In this document: positions 59,801 to 64,000 of the stretch, in pieces
Numbering within the stretch: the stretch's first letter is position 1
Layout: the number at the start of each line of letters is the position of its first letter
NCBI GenBank assembly: GCA_035771175.1
Contig: CM069595.1
Span: forward strand, 5,250,094-5,314,093
Length of the DNA: 64,000 nt
Reading direction: 5' to 3'
Source: Paratinospora sagittata
Taxonomy: Eukaryota > Streptophyta > Magnoliopsida > Ranunculales > Menispermaceae
Translations under genes and position numbers: made by a program
Notes under the pieces: generated by a model
Databases searched by the model: none
What the model saw: the letters and a program-made list of their open reading frames with translations, nothing else
Told to the model about the DNA's origin: nothing

Positions 59801-62800
59801 AGGCATGCAATATAAGCTTGTGTAATTCTTTTCCTTTTTTCTGCAAATCTGAAGAAAGATTTAACCACAAAATGTTTCACTTGTTTACAATTCTTTTCTA
59901 TGATAAATATGAGTAGCAAAAGCTATAGAGTACATGCTGCACACCATGGAGCAATCCAATCACTTCATAAGTAGATTATAGGAAGATTATCAAATTCCAA
60001 AATCCAAATATTTTGTGTGAAACCTTGTAAAGACATGATTGACCCTGCTATGTCAGAATGGACACACCGGCAATCATATCTGTTTCAATATATCTCAAGC
60101 CATCAAACTCAGTAAAAAATAAAGCAAGGTCTTTACCAAAAGGGCCTGAATTATTGGGGGATCGATTATAGACTGTGCTTCCCTCTATACCTTCTTGATA
60201 GTGTGAAATCCTCTTGAATCTCGATGGTGTGGAATATGTTGCTTTGACAAACCAATGAGAGGAGAATGGGGGAAAGATATGTGAATTCTACCTAATTTTC
60301 TGTGTACCATTAGTGTTCAATACAGCATCAAACATATCTATCCATACATACAGTCCTGTTATTGATGCTTAATAAAGTTGTGTTTGGTGCTGCCACCAAC
60401 TCAGGCAATATGCTTGGTTGTTGCATGTAGCAAGGTGGGAATTGGTTGAGGTGAAAGGCCATGGTCCAATTTTACAGCTATCACCTTGTAAAAACCATGT
60501 CATTTATTACACCAATTACTGGAAGAAATTTTGCTTTGATTAGTTCATTTTGAGTTTTCGATATCAATGGCTCAAAGTTAAATTTTAAATCTTTAAATCT
60601 TAAATAAATTTAGTTTATGCTATTGTTTGAATTCAGATTTCTTGTTTTAAAAGAAATGTTTAAATTGGGATCTTGTCCTCCTTTTACTGCCAACCTTTCT
60701 CCATATAGTTTGTTTCTCAAGTGAGATTCCTTCCAAATTGTTTAGGAGATAGTGAGACAAGAATAAAGGCTGCAGTATTTTATCACCCAGCCCAAAGCTC
60801 ACTTTGCATTTTTCACCCAGAGGCGGACTTCTACAAACCTGCTTAAATTGACTTTAGAGAGCCATGCATATCTTATCATCTAGAAAGTTTTGTAGAAAAG
60901 GTATGGGTGGGTACTTAGTAGGCTGAAACTCCAAGATGGCAACCATCAACTGTTAATTGGACTGAAGGTGTCTTGGACACACCCCAAATAAGCAGACAAT
61001 GTGAAATTTACAAATATATCACCAATTTGCTGTAATTCTGGCATAAGACAGACATAATCCCTGCATAATTGTTCTGTTCTTGTTCTTAGTCTGGTGAGCC
61101 TGTTTAGTTTTATGAGACACCATTGGTTTCAAACTTTCAGTTACTCTACACATGCTCAGATTCAGCTTTTTATTTTTATGAGCCATCTTGAATTAACTCA
61201 GATGTATAATGTACTTTTTCAAGTTGCGGCGGACAGTGGAAGACAATATTTGCAGATTTTACCTAATAGAAATGTATAAGTTTGATTGAACAACTCAAAA
61301 TTAAGTACTCAGAGTTTTGAATGCTTATTGACTAGTGTAGGTTGTAGAGAGATGTTAAGCTACTTTAATTTAGCTCAATGAGTTGCAAAAACACTGTAGC
61401 AGAATCTCTGTATAATTGATAACCTTATGTTGTATTTTAGAAATCCTCTCTCATAGTGTAACTTGCTGGCTCAATTCGACCATTTTATGTGCAAGGAAAC
61501 ATGCAACTTTCTGGCATCAGTGACTTTTCCATTGAACCTGTTGGTTTTTTAGTCTTTACCATCATATGTTCGATTTGAGATCAGACAAGCAAACCTTTAC
61601 TTTTTATTTCTCCCTTTGCTTCAACTAAAATGGCTTGTGCATATGGTGATCTCGAGATATAAGCTGCTGCAATCCCAATGTGGTTTGTTGTTTGTCGTGC
61701 TCTCTTGTCTTCTTAATCTTGTAGTACTTGTGTACTCCCCTACTTTATCTTTCTTCAGAGGATTTTATTGTTAATTCATACTTGTTCTCCTATTGTTGTC
61801 TTTATTGTCTGTCTAAAAGGTTTGCTTAAGTTGTCTTCACTATGAGTGGATTGTGTGCAGATCTTTGGGCCTACCCATGCCAAAGGAAGAGACATTATCC
61901 AGACACTCAATTTTAGGACCAAATGGTCTCCGTGGCCAATGGCTAGGACCCAGTACTGGGATAAAGGTGAAGTGTAAACTTTTCAGATTTTTTTGTGGTT
62001 GACTATATCTCAAATATACCTCTATTTTGTGGTGCAGGTCCAGTACCCAAGCAATGCTGACTTATCTTCAAACGAAAAATCAGAGTTAGGATCTTATAAC
62101 TCTTCTTGATGCATTTACAATCCTAGTTATTTTGTATTTTCCTCCCTCTTTTTAATTTATTTATTTTTATTTTTTAGCTCTTCTCCTTGATATTCAAATG
62201 GCATTTTCTCAGTTCAATACACTCATTTATTATATTGGCGACATTAATCTTCTAGAATGGGTTGCTTTTGACTTTTCTACTTTTTGTCATTGATGTATGC
62301 AGCATGGATCAGGCTGGACAGTTTGGTCTAGAGATTCTGAAAGAGGGTGATCTTGGGGGGGATAAATCAATGATGGAATCAGTTCTCTCCCTGGATGATA
62401 GCAGATGGTTACATCCTGCAGAGAAGGCATGTTCTAGTGATGACACAAGGGGGGGTCCTATTCAGGTGAATAATATTTGGCAACCTCCTCCTCCTCCAGT
62501 TCTCGCTCATGTGCAGCAGAACTTCCTCCCAATCTCCCCATCAAAAGTTGCTGATCCAAGACCTGGGCCTGCAAAGCCTTCTGAGAATGGGTTGTCCAAC
62601 AGTAATTCTTATCAGCATTTGCACATTGTAAGATTCACTATTGCCTCTTTTTTATTTTTAGTTCCTGTTAAAAGGATCCTTCACATTGGTTTAGATCCCC
62701 TTCATTATATGATTTTTAGTAGTTAAGGTGAACATTATGTTTGAAATTACCTTGCAGCCTGTTAAGATGATGCTGGAATTCTTGAGGCTGGCAGAGGCAA

Positions 62801-64000
62801 ATACAAAGAAAAATTTAGAAACATGTGGAGTTCTGGCTGGTTCACTAGTAAGTGCTGCTAATTTATGAGAGGGTTTGAAGGACCTTGAAATTTGTTGGAT
62901 TTCCTTATTTAAATTTGCATGTTATTGCAGAGGAACAGAGTATTCCATATTACGTCACTGATAATTCCAAAGCAGGAATCAACTTCAGATTCGGTAAGAG
63001 ATTTATACTTTGATTTTTTGATAACTATGGATCTATTCATTGATGACGAAAATAAAATGCTAAAAGGGGTGTGAAACCATGAATTAGCCCACATAAACAC
63101 AAGTCATGAACAGTCATCTGAATTAGGTCAATCATATCATGCTAGTTTGCATGGAGTTCTTGAAAAATATACCATTTGCATTTTATGATCATCTTCAATG
63201 AGGAACTTCTAGTCGACTATCCTTTCTCCACTTTTCTCCATCCCATTCCTGTGACCTGGGTCCACAGGTCCTGCAGTGCCACTGTTGGAAATCTCCCTGG
63301 GAGAAAGCCTTAGTTCTTCACCCTTAGTCCAACAACAATCTGGGAAATATCCATTCATCCTTTCTGAAGGAGCAAAGCAGAGAGTGTTTGGCTGATTATC
63401 TGCTGATTTGTGTGACAGTAAAATCAAGGATAAGACATTCATAATTTACCTGATTGGTTATGAGGATCCTCGTGAAGGATGCACACATGTAAAGGAGGAA
63501 AAGTCTAATGTATGGGACCATGTCATAATCCAACTACTGGAAGGGGTAAATTTTTCTTATTGTAAGAGGGTGTAGTAACAAGAGCTGACTGTTTTCACTC
63601 TAGACTATAGTCTTGTTATTAGTCCTCGAAGGAAATTAGTAGGGAGCTAATCCCTTATAAAATATAAACCATGTACTCTACTTTCTCATTTGTTTGGGAT
63701 CTTTGGATAACTTTTGAAACAAAGTTTCCATGGCCGCATCTTTGGACCCTACACCATTATAAATTCTTTACCATTAGGCTTTCTTTTCTGAATATTAATG
63801 CAGCCCCAAAAATTCAAGATGATGATGATTACCTAACACTCCATGTCCTCCCATGATTGTGCTTTATCATATTCCTGATGTCGAATTAAAATTATTTAAT
63901 CCACTTCTTAAACTTCACTCTGACAAAATCCCTTTCCATCTTCTGTACGAATTAGGTCTTCTAAAATACTCCTAGTTTCCCATAGTGAATCTATATATAA
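53871..64000 (+). CDS. AMSH3: AMSH3-type JAMM deubiquitinase, first 10 coding exons (3' end outside window)
   Basis: Exons 53871-53984, 57816-57880, 57978-58053, 58143-58331, 58573-58673, 61861-61966, 62038-62084, 62303-62627, 62758-62847 and 62931-62993 join in frame to 392 residues. The last donor is GTAAG at 62994, and the rest of the window is intron. The N-terminus (VDVDNRIPLRHYYRIADNLLKQ, ATIYREEKNIVDLYVILLRFSS) is the MIT domain that contacts ESCRT-III. The middle part holds ETLSRHSILGPNGL, VQYPSNADLSS, SVLSLDDSRW and SPSKVADPRPGPAKPS, closest by memory to AMSH3. Exons 9-10 start the MPN/JAMM domain (NLETCGVLAGSL with its conserved Glu, then IIPKQESTSDS). The metal-binding HxH exon lies outside the window. 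AMSH3 cleaves K63- and K48-linked ubiquitin chains in endocytic and vacuolar trafficking. Introns 1 (3.8 kb) and 5 (3.2 kb) are large and transposon-laden. Confidence 0.93.
54722..55065 (+). mobile_element. Two LTR-like pieces in AMSH3 intron 1
   Basis: Two similar blocks, 54733-54850 and 54937-55055, share ggtagtatttat.cccacat or ggagtatttatcccacat, gattacgt or gtttacgt, catcaacttaaacttttggg or catcagctaaagcttttggg, gagtgta.gcttct and gcatcat. The opening tgttgggagtatttatccca is like the start of Copia-type plant LTRs. No internal polymerase is present; probably nested or duplicated solo-LTR relics. Confidence 0.45.
56850..57420 (+). mobile_element. Decayed LINE fragment with 3' tail in AMSH3 intron 1
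   Basis: Same family as 4617-5015: shared words include aaaatgttgg.....aa.aaa, gtgaatgttaag, ggtaggagtggc and ataaaatga. It then continues through gatagaggtaggggaagacc (the GRGRP element of LINE polymerases) to gaggaaatatattcatgtag and aaaaggctttgttgagttg. Stops throughout show it is inactive. The tail defines the family copies at 12.4, 18.4 and 42.0 kb. Confidence 0.65.
57458..57686. repeat. Diverged tandem duplication, about 105-bp units, in AMSH3 intron 1
   Basis: Units 57458-57564 and 57583-57686 both run tttcatccagc, aaggtag.aaagatc, atacatattt, cc.ttata.agttg, gagcatg or gagaatg, gcatat, ending aataaagtttctttt. Confidence 0.8.

Noticed and set aside
63209..63442. 77-residue minus-strand frame near the right edge
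   Set aside because: Lies within the last visible AMSH3 intron; probably a transposon scrap, with no family recognised.

Overview
This is nuclear DNA of a dicot plant. Genes are split by AT-rich GT-AG introns, spacers are full of decayed transposons, and one nuclear tRNA gene is present. Several proteins closely match Arabidopsis families: a plastid FtsHi motor, a plastid lipase, TAF13, ERdj3B and AMSH3. I cannot name the species. All exon models below were joined by hand from splice signals and frame. Each closes into one open frame of the expected family length, but no transcript or database check was possible.

Layout, left to right. 1-954 (+): last two coding exons of a TMEM205/LEA-related membrane protein. 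3118-18767 (+): FTSHI5, 19 coding exons, 1313 residues. 20055-23175 (-): plastid lipase of the PLIP family, 5 exons, 726 residues. 23.2-27.0 kb: AT-rich spacer. 27149-28112 (+): small secreted cysteine-rich protein, 4 exons. 28638-30548 (+): TAF13 copy A. 30.6-34.4 kb: transposon-rich block holding a broken PPR fragment and a duplicated promoter fragment. 34501-36414 (+): TAF13 copy B. 36953-38407 (-): intact single-exon PPR gene. 39385-43138 (-): ZMAT2/Snu23-type spliceosomal zinc-finger protein, 10 exons. 43420-43491 (+): tRNA-Pro(CGG). 44612-49902 (-): ER co-chaperone ERDJ3B, 10 exons, with an exact ER-stress element upstream. 53871 to the right edge (+): AMSH3-type deubiquitinase, 10 exons in view, cut off inside its catalytic domain.

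The main local event is a tandem segmental duplication. A unit running from the promoter of the cysteine-rich gene (about 27.03 kb), through TAF13, into the 3' end of the PPR gene was duplicated. The left copy keeps the small gene, a full-length TAF13 and only a frameshifted PPR tail. The right copy keeps a scrap of the small gene's promoter, a TAF13 shortened by a nonsense change, and the complete PPR gene. An insertion of about 1.1 kb with an 8-bp target duplication sits in the left copy, and its empty site is preserved in the right copy. Foreign sequence between the copies holds a striking array of six spaced 24-bp palindromes.

The genes are not an operon or pathway. Common themes are plastid function (FTSHI5, PLIP), gene expression (TAF13, ZMAT2, PPR) and protein quality control or trafficking (ERDJ3B, AMSH3). 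From memory, the neighbours resemble two Arabidopsis segments, At3g62580-62600 and At1g02660-02680, interleaved, as expected if this genome keeps an order that Arabidopsis lost after genome duplication.
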